From Lepidostoma basale (taxonomy: Eukaryota; Arthropoda; Insecta; Trichoptera; Lepidostomatidae), in contig JAHDVF020000068.1 in the NCBI GenBank assembly GCA_022606425.2, positions 1,240,001-1,304,000 on the forward strand: a stretch of DNA of 64,000 nt, in the 5' to 3' direction. The notes beneath the pieces were generated by a model. The model was not told the DNA's origin. It was given only the letters and a program-made list of their open reading frames with translations, and did not search any database. The translations under genes and the position numbers were made by a program. Positions within the stretch are counted from its first letter, which is position 1. Each line of letters starts with the position of its first letter. Positions 46,071 to 57,724 of the stretch are shown here, one piece after another.

Positions 46071-46525
46071 CCATCACGCCATTTCCTTGTAGGGGTAGGT
46101 AGAAAGTATCGACCGCCACACTACTCTATCCTGGCACACCTCTCTAGGTTCCTCCACATTAATACAACGAGTCATACACGCACGTCGATTCCTCTGACTT
46201 CTAACACGACCAACCTTTAAAATATGATTAATTTGGTCATGCCATGTTTTCCTCTGTCTGCCTCGACTCCGTACTCCATTTACATCATTAACGTATACTT
46301 TCTTAACCATTCTTTCTCCATCCATGCGCCCCATATGTCTGAACCAACGCAGCGATCCTTTCATAATTTTGGTCATAATACCTTCTTCCGCTCTACATTC
46401 CTTTCTAGTATCAGCATTTGAGATTCTATCGTATATCGTTCTAGCACACATACGTCTTAGGGACCTCATCTCTACCACATTTATTCTGCTCTTATCCTTC
46501 TTCTGCCAGTTCCATGCTTCATAAT
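46071..46525 (-). mobile_element. LINE-A copy, (GTT)n-tail subfamily, 134-codon frame
   Basis: The best copy of this subfamily: VEMRSLRRMCARTIYDRIS, LRWFRHMGRMDGERMVKK, GVRSRGRQRKTW and SILSTYPYKEMA. Confidence 0.9.
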
Positions 46526-46529
46526 TTAC

Positions 46530-47625
46530 ATGTACATATAATAATAAACAGTGGTCAAATCAGAGGTTTTCGATTATTCTTTACCTCTTATTCCTTCCTC
46601 TTATAGTTCCGTTTTCTAGAAGTATAATTATATTTTATGTGAATTCGAAACTAGATATGATTCAATATTATAGATAACAGGGGTGATTTTTTTAAAATAG
46701 TTGACTCAGCCATATTTTTTAAAATACTTACTCCTAATATATAACAGTTTTAACATTACAAAAATCAGGGAGTTCGCATAGAAGAAACTCACTAAAAATG
46801 TGACCAAACCGTATACCGCTGAATAGTTCCTAGCCCAATCATAAAACAACTACCAAATCGCATTCCAACAATGTTTCCTACAGACGTAAGAGGAATAGCC
46901 AATAGAGCTGAACCTCTGTAAGCCAGAAGATCCAAATCCAAGTCCAAGTCCAATAGTTCCTGAATTTGTTAACACTTTCAGTTAAGAGTCTTTGATGTCT
47001 AAAAAATCTTTGTTCACGGTAACACTATAGCTGGAATCAAGTCAATCGCACATGAGGCAATCTCGAAAAATTCTGGACTAGAATAATAAATATAATATAT
47101 ATTAGTAATTGTCGAGATAAGGATATGATGCAGAATCTCCAAAACCTTTTTGAACTAATCAAGTAAGAAAAGTGAAGTTTCTCAAATTCCAATCTTTTGA
47201 TTGTCCTTTGTACAATCAAGACGGAAAAGTTTGAATTTCTTGATTATGTAATGATAGATTTCAAGAACAGATTGGTTAAAAGTTATTGGATCTCCAAATA
47301 AACGCAAAGAATTCCTCTCAAAGATGTCAAAATTTTTTTACGGATATAATAAGAACTCGTTTTCGTTTACTTTTTGTGCATGAGTTTTGTGGGGTTTCAA
47401 TGGTATCCACATTACGCAAGTGTTGTAAGGCGAAGTAAGCGACTTTATGGTCATTTCTTGAATCAAGTTTCTAATAAAATATAAAAATATGGTGTCATAT
47501 TTTAAAATTTCTAAGGGGGGCTTCATCAGCGTAACAAATCGAACGTTTGAAGCGAAAACGGTTGGTTATTAAAAAAAAATACGTTAGTATTAATTTTTAT
47601 TTATTTCGCGTATAATGTTATGCTT
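46530..47625. other. Mostly unrecognised; repeat M piece at 46830-46955, H2 arm at 46610-46650
   Basis: M piece: CCAACAATGTTTCC and AGACGTAAGAGGAATAGCC. The rest is AT-rich. Confidence 0.4.
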
Positions 47626-47629
47626 ATAA

Positions 47630-48122
47630 ATTTTTAGTAGAGTTCTGGTCCCAGCCCTAATTTATGGAAGCGAAGCATAGAACTGTCAGAAGAAGGATGA
47701 GAGCAGAATAAATGCGGTAGAGATGAGGTCCCTATGACGTATGTGTGGTAGAACGATATACGACATAATCTCAAATGCTGATATAAGAAAGGAATGTAGA
47801 GCGCAAGAAGGTTTTATGAAAAAAAATATGAAAGGATAGCTGCGTTGGTTCGGACATATGGAGCGCATGGATGGAGAAAGAATGGTTAAGAAAGTATACG
47901 TTAATGATGTAAATGGTGTACGGAGTCCAGGTAGACTGAGGAAAACATGGCATGACCAAATCAATCAAATTTAAAAGGTTGGTCATTTCAGAAGCCGGAA
48001 GAATTGACGTGCGTGTATGACTCGCTGTATGAATGTGGAGGAGAGGTGTGCCAGAATAGAGTAGTGTGGCGTTCCATTCTCTCTGCCTACCCCTGCGGCG
48101 AAATGGCGTGATGGTTTATTGT
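47630..48122 (+). mobile_element. LINE-A copy, (GTT)n-tail subfamily
   Basis: LIYGSEA, RMRAE.NAVEMRSL, LRWFGHMERMDGERMVKK, then CGTGATGGTTTATTGTTGTT. Confidence 0.85.
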
Positions 48123-48289
48123 TGTTATAAATTTGATGTATTTATCTTAATTAATTGTTATTGTATTTTTCATGATTCATGGGAGAAGCAAATGCTCGGC
48201 GTGAGTCATCAAGACAACATAAGAAATGAACAAATTAGTCTTTGAACAAATTAGTCCTTATTTGAATCGTGCAACTTAATTAGATTAGC

Positions 48290-48515
48290 AATGGGCCTAA
48301 AATATAGCCCAGACAGAGCAGTACCAAATGGGCACCCAGAATACTCAATTTAAGATGTTGAACAAGGAACAAGTGTGTCAGGAGGCCACCTTAATGATGG
48401 TCTGAAGATATTTCCTGAATATCTGGAAAGATCTGAATGCGAAAGAGACAAAACAGGGACAAGTAGAGAATCTTTTATCCAGAAATGGAGGGACGAAAGC
48501 TGAAGAAGGAATATT
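48290..48515 (+). mobile_element. Retrotransposon 3' fragment (relative of 15825)
   Basis: AGCAGTACCAAATGGGCACCC and TTATCCAGAAATGGAGGGACG; frame not continuous. Confidence 0.4.
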
Positions 48516-48689
48516 AATCAGGATGATGTCTTACAAGTTTCAAATTCGATATCCTAATTTTGTGTTTGTTCAATTCAAAAACATTTATATACATTCATTT
48601 ACAAAATAAATTAATAGTCACATGTTTTATATATATAATTTAAACCTCTAATTAATTTAATTTTAAATAGCCGAAACACTATGATACCT

Positions 48690-48935
48690 TAACATTTTTA
48701 TTATTATTATTATTATTATTTTGTTGAATTGCTCTTCATGAGAGCATGAGCCAAATCGATGTAAAGGGTATTATAGTGATTCTCGTGACATGTAATAGGT
48801 AGCTAATCTATTGCCATTTTATTGTCACGTGAATTCTACACCAGACCAAAGACAGTATGACAATCACACTGCCCTCGCCGGGAATCGAAGCCGGAACCTT
48901 CCAATTACCACTCGGCCACGAAAGTCGTTTTAAAC
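48690..48935 (-). mobile_element. tRNA-derived SINE copy with (AAT)n tail
   Basis: Minus: A box TGGCCGAGTGG, B box GGCTTCGATTCC, body, then CATCGATTTGGCTCATGCTC and an (AAT)8 or so tail. Confidence 0.85.
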
Positions 48936-49086
48936 TGTTAAATTAATAACTTTGTTTTATGTATCACAATTGCATTTTATTTTGATGAAGATTGATGATG
49001 TCAACATAGGTTGACGAAAGAGCTGTCGCGTAAAATAAAATGCAATTGTGATACATAAAACAAAGTTATTTAATTTAACAGTTTAA
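48934..49086. repeat. Near-perfect 50-bp inverted repeat enclosing an H1 hammerhead-like core
   Basis: 48934-48985 and 49033-49086 are inverted copies (TGTATCACAATTGCATTTTA and its complement). The loop holds TTGATGA, a GTCAAC/GTTGAC stem and GAAAGAGCTGTC. Confidence 0.8.
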
Positions 49087-49104
49087 AATTTAATTTTAAT
49101 ATTT

Positions 49105-49188
49105 GTAAAAAGATTCGTTTTTGGTAAGTTTTATTTAATTTTATGGGAACACATGTTTTGCTTTGATAGGGCATAATCAAATGAATAA
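49105..49188 (-). repeat. H2 element half
   Basis: Ends at the telomere-like run; ACATGTTTTGCTTTGATAGG with a decayed GAAAC. Confidence 0.5.
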
Positions 49189-49190
49189 CT

Positions 49191-49214
49191 TAACCTAACC
49201 TAACCTAACCTAAA
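49191..49214. repeat. Interstitial telomere-like run, (CCTAA)4-5
   Basis: Four complete CCTAA units plus a partial one, the complement of the insect telomere repeat TTAGG. Confidence 0.8.
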
Positions 49215-49595
49215 CGGAAATTGAAAATCAAAATATGACATAAGAATATTGAAAACAACTCCGTCACAAGGAAATAGAAGATCGCTAATGGATATTGGAA
49301 TACCTGGAATTAGCGAAAACTGAACAAACAAATATATTATTAGAGCTTGATAAACAGATTCGAAGTTTAATATTAATACCATAGATTACAATACGCTCAG
49401 AAACCATTTGATACAACAGGAAAACTTATAAACTATATTAAAAATAAAAACAATTTATTTATTCTGGTAATCAATTCCAAACCATATTTTTCAATATATT
49501 GAGTAATTATAAAAGTTTTATTGTTTAAAACGTACAAAATAGTTAATTAATTAATCTCACCTATTCTTCTATTTTCGACCAGTTTTGGCAGCTCG
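49215..49595. other. No recognised feature
   Basis: AT-rich; nothing supported. Confidence 0.4.
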
Positions 49596-49599
49596 CTAC

Positions 49600-50160
49600 C
49601 ACATTCTGGTCTATAACTCTCTATGATCATTATAAGAAGCTGTTGAATTAAGTTCTAAGAACTACACTGGCTTAAAAGTCCAGAAAGAATCTATTATAAA
49701 CTCTGTTGGACAGTCTTCAAAGCGCTACATGGAATGGCACCAAGTTATATATCCGAACTCTGTATAACGAACAGCCTAAATACGAACGGCGAACTCCTCG
49801 GCAATAGGAAGATTAGTTGAGCCGAAGCGTTGCCCGAGTACAAACTTCGGGGATCTAGCCTTTGCGCTAGTCGGTTCATCAGCTTGGAACAATCTCCCTT
49901 CACACCTCAGATGCATTAATGATCCGACAGATTTCAGATCTAAGCTGAAAACCCATATTTTTCATATTTCATACCCAATTTAAAACTTGCATATTTTGTT
50001 CAATCATATTTTCTAACCGATCGCGAATATCAATCAGACGCAGCGTTCTCATTTAGATTTAAAACACGTCTTAATGCGCCCTTGAGGTGATTACACCACA
50101 AAAACGGCGCTTTGAAAGTAAGCATATTATTATTATTTTTATTATTATAAGATCTTTTGA
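49600..50160 (+). mobile_element. L2/CR1-like LINE 3' end, (ATT)n tail
   Basis: Frames read VFKALHGMAPSYISELC, then FGDLAFALVGSSAWNNLPSH and DPTDFRSKLKTHIF, the classic C-terminal order of L2/CR1-type RTs, then a 3' UTR and an (ATT)n run at 50130-50155. Confidence 0.75.
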
Positions 50161-50164
50161 TTTC

Positions 50165-50845
50165 TGTCATGTCTCCAAGCAGCCACTGCGAAATAAGATC
50201 TTGATCTTGTCAACCACGTAAGATCATTCTTGGAATCATACTCTCAAACCTTTATATTATATTATATATTGTTCTTCTAGAGTCATAATCCATGACTTAG
50301 AGCCATGAGTCAACGGCTTGATTATGGTGTAAACGCGCAGCTTGCTGTTGGGTTTAAGATTTGCTTTAAAAAAATCATGGAGGCTGCATCACGTAAGCCT
50401 TTATGAACTTAAGGCTATTTATTCGTAAAGTACACACATTTAATTTCTTAATAGCGCGTTTTTGAAACGTTTTCTTGAAACTAGGAAAAAAAGTGTAATA
50501 TCAAGTATGATGTATAAAGTTTATTATCCTTTATGAGTATTTTATTTGATTTATTATAGAGCAGTGTGCGAATAATGTCTGCTTTGCATTAAGTAAAAGT
50601 ACAAGTTCAGAAACGTATAATAAAATGATTCTTATGCAATATTATTAAACGTTATAACCTCAACCTTTTTCTCCGTCTTCTTCCTAGCTTATGTCGCATT
50701 AAGATGAGGTCGGCTCTCCTCGTATGGCGTTCCCAGATCTGTCTGTCCTTGCAAGACTCATGTACCATTCACATCAACTTGGGACTGCCACGTACTCTGG
50801 GTTGTTGGTCCATTTTTATTATCCTCCATGTAACATGGTCGTAAG
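50165..50845. other. No recognised feature
   Basis: Nothing supported; the small frames at 50724-51000 lie across an RTE edge. Confidence 0.35.
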
Positions 50846-50849
50846 GGCA

Positions 50850-51480
50850 CGGAAAGGCTTGAAATCAACGTGGATGGCAACAGAATTGAGAATATCCAAG
50901 AATATACATAGCTGGGGCACAATATTCGATTGGGCCGAGATAACCAAACCGCAGAGCTAAAAAGAAGAGTTGGACTAAGCTGAGCAGCTTTTGAAAACAT
51001 GGGTTACATCCTTAAAAACCGGAATCAACCTGAAACGAAAAGTCTGTAAAGCCTGCGTTCTGCCAGTTGGTACTTATGATCTTGAAACTGTTTCATTGTC
51101 CAAACAAAGTACCGAGAAACTACAAGTAACCCAAAGAGTCATGGAAAAAGCCATGTTAGGAATAAGCCTAAGAGACAGAGTTAAAAACGATACGGTGAGC
51201 GAAAAAACAAAGGTCACTGACATCATTCACCGGGTGGCGACTCTAAAATGGCAATAGGCAGGTCACGTATTGAGAATATCAGTTGAAAAGTGGACAAAAA
51301 AACTGCTGACTTGGAGATCGCGGACGGCAAAGAGAAGGGCGACGGCAACTACGATGGAAGGATGATTTGAACAGATACGTCGGAATAACCTGGATGCAGT
51401 CTGCACAGAACAGAGTGACATGGAAGCGAATGGAGGAGGCCTTTGTCCAGGAGTGGACGGGAATATGCTGAGGAAGAAGA
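50850..51480 (+). mobile_element. RTE copy, 3' third
   Basis: YLGHNIRLGRDNQTAELKRRV, then (frameshift) VCKACVLPVGTYDLETVSLSK, QRVMEKAMLGISLRDRV, KVTDIIHRVATLKWQ, and RMEEAFVQEWTG, ending GAAGAAGAAG. Confidence 0.82.
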
Positions 51481-51795
51481 AGAACATGGTCGTGTGGGCA
51501 TTGCGTGGCCTACCATCTCAGACGGTTCTCTTCCAGTTTGTCTGGGATTGGCCTCACTATGAAATCGCCGCGGATGTGGATGTTCCTGATATGGTCGAGT
51601 AGGTTTGGTACGCCCGCCCATCTAAGCATCCTTATTTCGGCACTGTCAAGTTTGTCTTCTTAATATTTTATGAGTGTCCATCACTGTGAACCAAAAGTCA
51701 TGGTTGGAGACAATAGCGTCTTGTACCTCTTCCTTTTCGTGAACTGGCATTCGTTTATCACAGAGTACTCCTGACAGTTCTAGCCACATAACCAC
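51480..51795 (-). mobile_element. LINE C-terminal fragment (LINE-D)
   Basis: Minus strand: KLDSAEIRMLRWAGVP, LLDHIRNIHIRGDF and IPDKLEENRLRW, the tail of an RT of another LINE group. Confidence 0.65.
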
Positions 51796-51824
51796 AATCT
51801 TTTATGTTTCTCTGAATAACTTCT

Positions 51825-52000
51825 TCTTCTTCTTCGATTGCGCTACTGGCGTATGCCTCTCTGTCCTCTGCCAGACGGAACAACTCCCCTACCTCCCGAA
51901 ATCCGGTCCATTCCTTGAAACTCTGGAGCCAGAACATTTTGGGTCATTCCACACCACGCCTAACCTAGATCTCCCCTTTTATGATGAGTTGCAGTAGATC
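51825..52000 (-). mobile_element. LINE-C 3' end
   Basis: Minus: LQSFKEWTGFREVGELFRLAEDREA then GAAGAAGAAG. Confidence 0.65.
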
Positions 52001-52179
52001 GTAGCGATAGATAACCTTTTATAACCACAAGCTTCTGTTTATACATTTTATTAAATCTCTTTAACATGTAAATAAGTTAGGTCGCAATACGTAGGTTATC
52101 TGAGGGTAGGAATAATACGTATATCAAAGATATTTATTTGCATTCATAAATATACCTTTAAACGTTAAACTAAAATATG

Positions 52180-52216
52180 ATGAAGTTTGGGTACAAGAAA
52201 AACTAGTTGGCTTTAA
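52180..52216 (+). repeat. H6 hammerhead-like motif, decayed
   Basis: ATGATGA in place of CTGATGA, GTTTGGGTACAAG, AAAAACTAGTTGGC. The GAAAC is changed. Confidence 0.4.
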
Positions 52217-52245
52217 TTACAATTCTGAGGGTTTATATACAAAGT

Positions 52246-52465
52246 AATCAATACGAATGAAAACGTCAGTTTTCTAGTAGTTTTATTATATTTTATGGGA
52301 TTGATATGTTTCGTCCTACTAAGGCATTACCAAATGTAATTAGAAGGGCGAAACATGTCACACCCATAAAATACAATAAAACTTCAAGAAAACTGACGTT
52401 TTCATTCGTATTGATTATTAAATATGGAGATTTACATCATTCTTCAAGAAACAATAAATATAAAC
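52246..52465. repeat. H2 palindrome element, complete and well paired
   Basis: ATACGAATGAAAACGTCAG and its complement are the outer ends. Inner halves: ATATGTTTCGTCC and GGGCGAAACATGTC. The element is followed by TTCTTCAAGAAACAATAAA. Confidence 0.85.
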
Positions 52466-52469
52466 AAAG

Positions 52470-53155
52470 TGTTTTTTGTCCTATTGTTTCTATAATAATG
52501 AGGTCAAACTCCATATCAAATAATTAATTCACAATTTGATACACGTCGCTCTAACAGATTCATACAATGTATTAAGAAAACCTTCTAGAAAATTTACGTT
52601 TTCTTAAATATTTAATAAAATGTTGAAGACAAAATTCGTACTAAAATACAAATAGTTTAGTAAAGAAAATTGTAATAAATTCATAAAAATTCTAAAAAAA
52701 ATAAACAAAAAAAGCTCTCTAGCTTCAATAACCGTTTGTTTATCAATGCTTTGTGTAATAAAACAGCTTTTGGGTACGCGTTGGGATCTTTTACTGCATC
52801 ACCGAACACCCTGTTACGCACAAAGGCATGACTCGTATGACGCAGACACTAAAACAAGCGGCCCGGTTGACAAACAGAATTTACGTTTGTGTTCCGCTAA
52901 GCATAAATTTCCCACGGGGTCAATCTACGCTTGTTTCACAAAATTTCTCAAGATTAAATATAAGGCCAATACACGCCCCACAGGGCGGGAAACTAAGTTG
53001 GCTAGAGCGCCTAATTTGTCACGGGGTTGTCTTGGTCAATAACAGGGGCGGCGCCCCTTCAGAGGGATGCACACGGGGTAACTGGAAAGTCACGATCCAG
53101 TACCGTACTTAAATTTAATTAGACCCGCGAATAAATACTATCATTTAGATTCTTA
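52470..53155. other. Low-repeat stretch; 52740-53110 GC-richer
   Basis: Two overlapping frames (52746-53042, 52828-53112) exist because of base composition. Neither resembles a known protein. Possibly unique intron. Confidence 0.35.
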
Positions 53156-53159
53156 TTTT

Positions 53160-53340
53160 TCAATATATGACTGCCGCACCGAAGGTCCCGGGTTCGATAT
53201 CAGGAGATAACAGTGTGAAAAAAATCACGTTTCTTTGATCTGGTGGAATTCACGTTAAATTGGCGATAGACTACCTGACATCTGTCATAAGAATCTATAA
53301 CTAGTTAGTTGTATACAGTAATTCATTTAACCTGCTGTAC
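53160..53340 (+). mobile_element. tRNA-derived SINE copy, head truncated
   Basis: B box GGTTCGATATC kept, A box missing; 3' end TGTATACAGTAATTC. Confidence 0.75.
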
Positions 53341-53449
53341 GAGTATATACAAAAAATAGAAAGCAACGAGAAACTATCACATTAAAGAGTGGCATCCCAA
53401 GTACCAGCAAAGAAATAAGAATTGCTGTAAACCCAATCCCTAGGATTGT

Positions 53450-53855
53450 AAATTATCAATTTTTCAAAGCAATCGTTTTTTTTTCTAAAAATAGAAGAAT
53501 ATAAACAACAATACGCGCATAGTCAAATGCATTGCTGTGTCAAAATTTCAAAGCAATCGGTAAGTAACTTTCGGAGATCTTAGATTAGTAACATTTCAAA
53601 GCAATCGATATTTTTTCTAAAAAGAAGAAATAGAAGGAGAGTATATAAAACACGAGCGTATTCGAATGCAACGTTGTCAAAATTTCAAAGCAATCGGTAA
53701 ATTATAAAATTTCAAATAATTTTTTTACAAAAAAAGAAAAATAACAGAATATAACAATACGCGCGTATTCGAATACAACGTTGTGTCAAAATTTCATAGG
53801 AATTACTAAATAACTTTCGTAGACCTTAGATTAGTTACACGAACATTTACATTTT
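53450..53855 (+). repeat. Minisatellite, about 120-bp units
   Basis: Three to four diverged units containing TTTCAAAGCAATCG, a T-run, AATACGCGCRTATTCGAATG and GTTGTGTCAAAATTTCA. Confidence 0.75.
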
Positions 53856-53859
53856 TAAT

Positions 53860-53950
53860 TATATATTATAGATAAATAAATACTTACCACAAATTTCTTT
53901 CGCCTTGCGAGGGCATTCTCAAACTCTCATTTTCATTATGTATTTTATAA
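53860..53950. repeat. H10 element half
   Basis: AAATTTCTTTCGCCTTGCGAG and ATTCTCAAACT match one arm of the palindrome at 57060. Confidence 0.55.
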
Positions 53951-53959
53951 TGGAGTTTT

Positions 53960-54265
53960 ACGAAATAGACCCGGTGTTGCAGCGGCAACTTAGAGGAATA
54001 GGACCAACCAAGAGATCCGTACTATGACCCAGCACCCCCATAACTAACACCGTGAGAGCCGGTCGCCTAGCATGGATTGGGCATGTATGCCGAGTCGAAG
54101 AGACCAGAACAATCAAGACCCTGTACGCGTCTAGACCGACTGGAGTAAGACCTTTAGGAAGGCCTAGACAGCGCCTAATGGACAATGTTCTGGCTGACCT
54201 GGCTAGGTTGGGGGAATCGGACTGCTGGGAGCAAAATGCGGGCTATCAAGGAGGCTAAAACTCTT
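53960..54265 (+). mobile_element. LINE C-terminal fragment (RAGRLAWIGHV type)
   Basis: Open frame from 54052: RAGRLAWIGHVCRVEETRTI, GVRPLGRPRQRLMDNV and LADLARLG, the C-terminus of a further LINE group. Confidence 0.7.
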
Positions 54266-54309
54266 TGTATGGCCATACGAAATAAGTAAGTTTTACGATA
54301 TAAAAATCA

Positions 54310-54595
54310 CAACCATCAAGAAAGACTGGTAAAAAATTTATATGTTAATGATGTAAATGGAACCAGAAATAGAGGAAGACCGAGGAAAACGTGGCACGAT
54401 CAAATAAATCAAATATTGAATGTCGGCCATGTGAGGAGTCAGAGAAATCGACGCGCGTGCATGACACGATGTATGAATGTTGAGGAAGCGAGAGAAATGT
54501 GTCAGGAAAGAAAAGTGTGGCAGTCAATTCTTTCTGCCTACCCCTTCGGGGAGACGGCGTGATGGTTAGTTAGTTAGTTAATTACCATCAAGAAA
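54310..54595 (+). mobile_element. LINE-A copy, (TTAG)n tail
   Basis: The 3' end is close to consensus (CTACCCCTTCGGGGAGACGG, then TTAG units). Confidence 0.88.
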
Positions 54596-54599
54596 ATTT

Positions 54600-54990
54600 T
54601 ATATTTAATTTTAGAGGCGTTAGTGTTAGTTGGCACATTAATTTCCGGGTATTATTTTCTTGTAATGATTACAATAGTCGACAAAAGAAAAGTTTGAAGG
54701 ATTCGAGCCAAAGTGCTATCTGTCGGAACGCTTTCGGCGCCAAGTGTATCTTGCCGCGTCAGCAGATATACCCGACACGGTTTTCTTGTTAAAAGTCCGC
54801 CGTCAGCACTCACACATAACCGTTAAGCCCGGCGCGGCGTTATTAGGGAGGTGAGACAAGAAACAGAATCTATGTCGCCTAATATCCAGCGGTGGCTGTT
54901 CCAGAGATAAAAAACCTCCTTGAGTTTCTACTGTTGGACTCGTGCCATTTTCCGAGACACGTGAGTTGATATTTACTATAGAAATAAAAT
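54600..54990. other. Low-repeat, GC-richer stretch
   Basis: No frame or repeat match; possibly unique. Confidence 0.35.
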
Positions 54991-54994
54991 ACAG

Positions 54995-55120
54995 TTAACG
55001 TAAGTCCCGCATGGACGGGGGACGGGCCTAGATAATTGCATGAGCGAAACTAACGAAAAGGCGCCGCTGCGTCCTATAACACCTGCGAGTAAGCGGCGTG
55101 TAACCTTCTATGCCTGTATT
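54995..55120 (+). repeat. Second copy of the GC-rich repeat at 9515
   Basis: GACGGGCCTAG, AAGGCGCCGCTGCGTCC and GTAACCTTCTATG in the same order. Confidence 0.55.
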
Positions 55121-55124
55121 TAAT

Positions 55125-55595
55125 TGCATTTTTGTCTAAATAATCATCATTTTATTTTTTAAATTTAAAATTATTTCAACTTAAATATATTAAATTATAA
55201 AACACTTTGTATTTAAGTATTAGTATTAGCTTGAGTACAAGCGAAATTAGTCGCATAGTGGTGAAAAACACAGTGCAGTGTTTTTATTTTATTTTATTTT
55301 AAATAAAAATGATAAAAAATTTCAAATATACTCGTAAATGTTATATAAATAATTAAATTTATTATTTTTATTATATAACTTAACTTAACTAAACAAATTG
55401 GGGCAGGAAAATTGTGAAACTTCTCAATTAACTATACGATTCATAAAATGAAAAATTTCTACAGTACCCATGAGATGATTTATCCATATATTATGGCTGT
55501 CTTCATTTGCAGTACAACAATGGCCTCGAAATGCGGTTGACTTCATTTACAGTTCAGACAGATAGTCCCCGTAAATCGAAATATTTTGCAAAATA
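55125..55595. other. No recognised feature
   Basis: AT-rich; nothing supported. Confidence 0.4.
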
Positions 55596-55599
55596 AGTA

Positions 55600-55935
55600 T
55601 TCTTCCTCTTCTTCTCCTTATTGAAGATTTTGCGATCTGTTAATGCAAGATATCAACTTTCTTCCTGTGATAAAGACGACCAGCCTTCTTTCCATCTCTT
55701 TGGTGATCATCCTGGTAGTCGACGGCCCTCTGGAGTCTCGTGGATCACGTTTTTAGGAATTCTTACTGGATCCATTCTCTCGATGTGGTCCCTTCATAAT
55801 CGTCTTCTCTGTCTACTCCATCTCATAATGCCTTCAATTTTGCAGGATTTGCTAATTTCTTCATTGGGTATCCTATCTCTAAGGGTTCTCTCTACAATAT
55901 GTTGCAATGTTCTCATATAGTATATATAAAAAGTA
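55600..55935 (-). mobile_element. LINE-E 3' end, best copy
   Basis: Minus: MRTLQHIVERTLRDRIPN, EISKSCKIEGIMRW, RRRLWRDHIERMDPV and ETPEGRR. Confidence 0.75.
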
Positions 55936-56254
55936 ATATATACAAAAAATAGTTGGGAACTAAAATATAAAATATACTATATTTGATACATTCTGAACTG
56001 CAAAAGTAGTCTATCACAGTTCGAATCGATTTTTTTGGACTGCAAATGGAGTCAGCCGCACTATAGTGGTTGATTCATAAAAGGGACGCTTAAGTTATCC
56101 TCAAATTTAATATTATTGTTATTATTTAGCATAACTTAAAATACATGATGGGGAAATTAAGTAAATTCCCAATTAATTCAACGATTTGTAACACAGAACA
56201 TTTTATACAGTCCCCTTGAAAATATTTATTCAAAGATTTTCTGCTTAATGCTTC

Positions 56255-56515
56255 CCAATCTTAATAGATGACGCTAGTGTAGAGTGAACTAAAAAAATGT
56301 GAAGATAGGCGCAGCATTCCAGCAATTTCTAAAAAAATTTCAGACGTGGTGGTCGTAAGAAGGGTGGAATGAGGAATGTTGTTAAACATAAAACGATCGC
56401 TCAACCCACTCAATGACAGGTCATAAGTCCTGTAAGCGCCTCGGCCACCATATTCTGTTCCCAGCAAACAATTTACATCTTCGTCTTATTGAGATACAAT
56501 TAATCCTAATTAAAA
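56255..56515 (+). repeat. Repeat N internal part
   Basis: TGACGCTAGTGTAGAGTGA, CAATGACAGGTCATAAGTCC and CATCTTCGTCTTATTGAG. Confidence 0.65.
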
Positions 56516-56519
56516 CTAC

Positions 56520-57055
56520 GGTATTGTTATCACGCAATTTTGAATTATTAATATTATTTAGCATAACAAAAAATAATATTTGACGAAAACTTGTGAAAAT
56601 TCTCAATTTATCTAGTTTTGGAACTAACCGCAGTGGTTATAATGATAAAATAAAGTTTCAGATAATTCGCACAATTAATGCTAAGCCCTGTCCATACGAG
56701 GAGGGCAGAATTTAATTTTAATAGGATTAGCAAGAGTGCTTAGTCCGCTTTAGTTTCGCCTGGGATGGTCAATTTCCGCAAATTACCGTTTAGTTAAACC
56801 GCCAAAGAAGATCTTTATGATATTTTAGCTCCAACACACACGGAATATTAATGCGGAACTGCGAGGGAAGAAACAGAGCACCTACGTTTTAATTTCCTTT
56901 GACAATCTTAGATTTAAAGCGCAGCTGGTGGCGGGTAAGCTGTTGAAACCCACAATTTATAAACACGTATTTCCAAATAAGAAAGCACAATGTGCTTCTC
57001 ATGTTTTTTGAGAAAAAGATAATTTAAAATAACAACTTTCTTTGTGGTTTTGATT
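56520..57055. other. No recognised feature
   Basis: Nothing supported; 56690-56960 is slightly GC-richer and may be unique. Confidence 0.35.
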
Positions 57056-57059
57056 TTGT

Positions 57060-57315
57060 AAAATTCCATTATAATTATAGCGTAAACGCGATTGCTTTAT
57101 TAGTTTTGCAGAGATTTTTTTATTTATATATAAAAATACAAATATTGGTTACAAATTTGTTTCGCCTTGCGAGGACTCAAACTTTTATTGAGCAAACTGC
57201 GAGTTTGAAAATGCCTTCGTAAGGCGAAATTAATTTGTAACAAGTATTTAGAGTGTTCCATAAAAATAAAAAAATCTCTGTAAAATCAACAAAATAATCG
57301 CGTTACATTATAATT
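57060..57315. repeat. H10 palindrome element, about 250 bp
   Basis: Arms from CGTAAACGCGATT through GAGATTTTTTTATT mirror AATAAAAAAATCTC through ATCGCGTTAC; inner halves TTTCGCCTTGCGAG and CTTCGTAAGGCGAAA. Confidence 0.8.
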
Positions 57316-57409
57316 TAAACCAACAAAAGTTGTGGTATAACTTTTATAAATATGATTATTACACACACAATACCTGATATCCTCTTTTTGTATTGTGAGT
57401 ACAATTGTA

Positions 57410-57720
57410 AGTATAAGAAGTGAATGCGGTGCGAATGAACGCAAGAATGAGTGAAGACAGAATGGTGAAGAAGGTATATGTAAACGGCGTGAACGAAGCT
57501 AGAAATAAAGGAAGGCGGAGGAAAACGTGGCACGATCAAATCGAACAAATATTTAATGTCGGTCACGTGAGGAGTTGGAGAAATCGACGAGCGTGCATGA
57601 CAAGATGTATGAATGTAGAGGAAGCAAGAGAAGTATGTCAGGACAGAACAGTGTGGCGTTCCATTTTTTCTGCCTACCCCTCCAGGAGACGGCGTGATGG
57701 TTAGTTAGTTAGTTAGAGTA
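57410..57720 (+). mobile_element. LINE-A copy with clean frame, (TTAG)n tail
   Basis: RMSEDRMVKKVYVNGVNEAR through CMNVEEAREVCQDRTVWRS, about 94 codons uninterrupted. Confidence 0.88.
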
Positions 57721-57724
57721 CAAT

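Noticed and set aside
50724..51000. Overlapping 78- and 80-codon frames
   Set aside because: They straddle an RTE edge and have no support on either strand.
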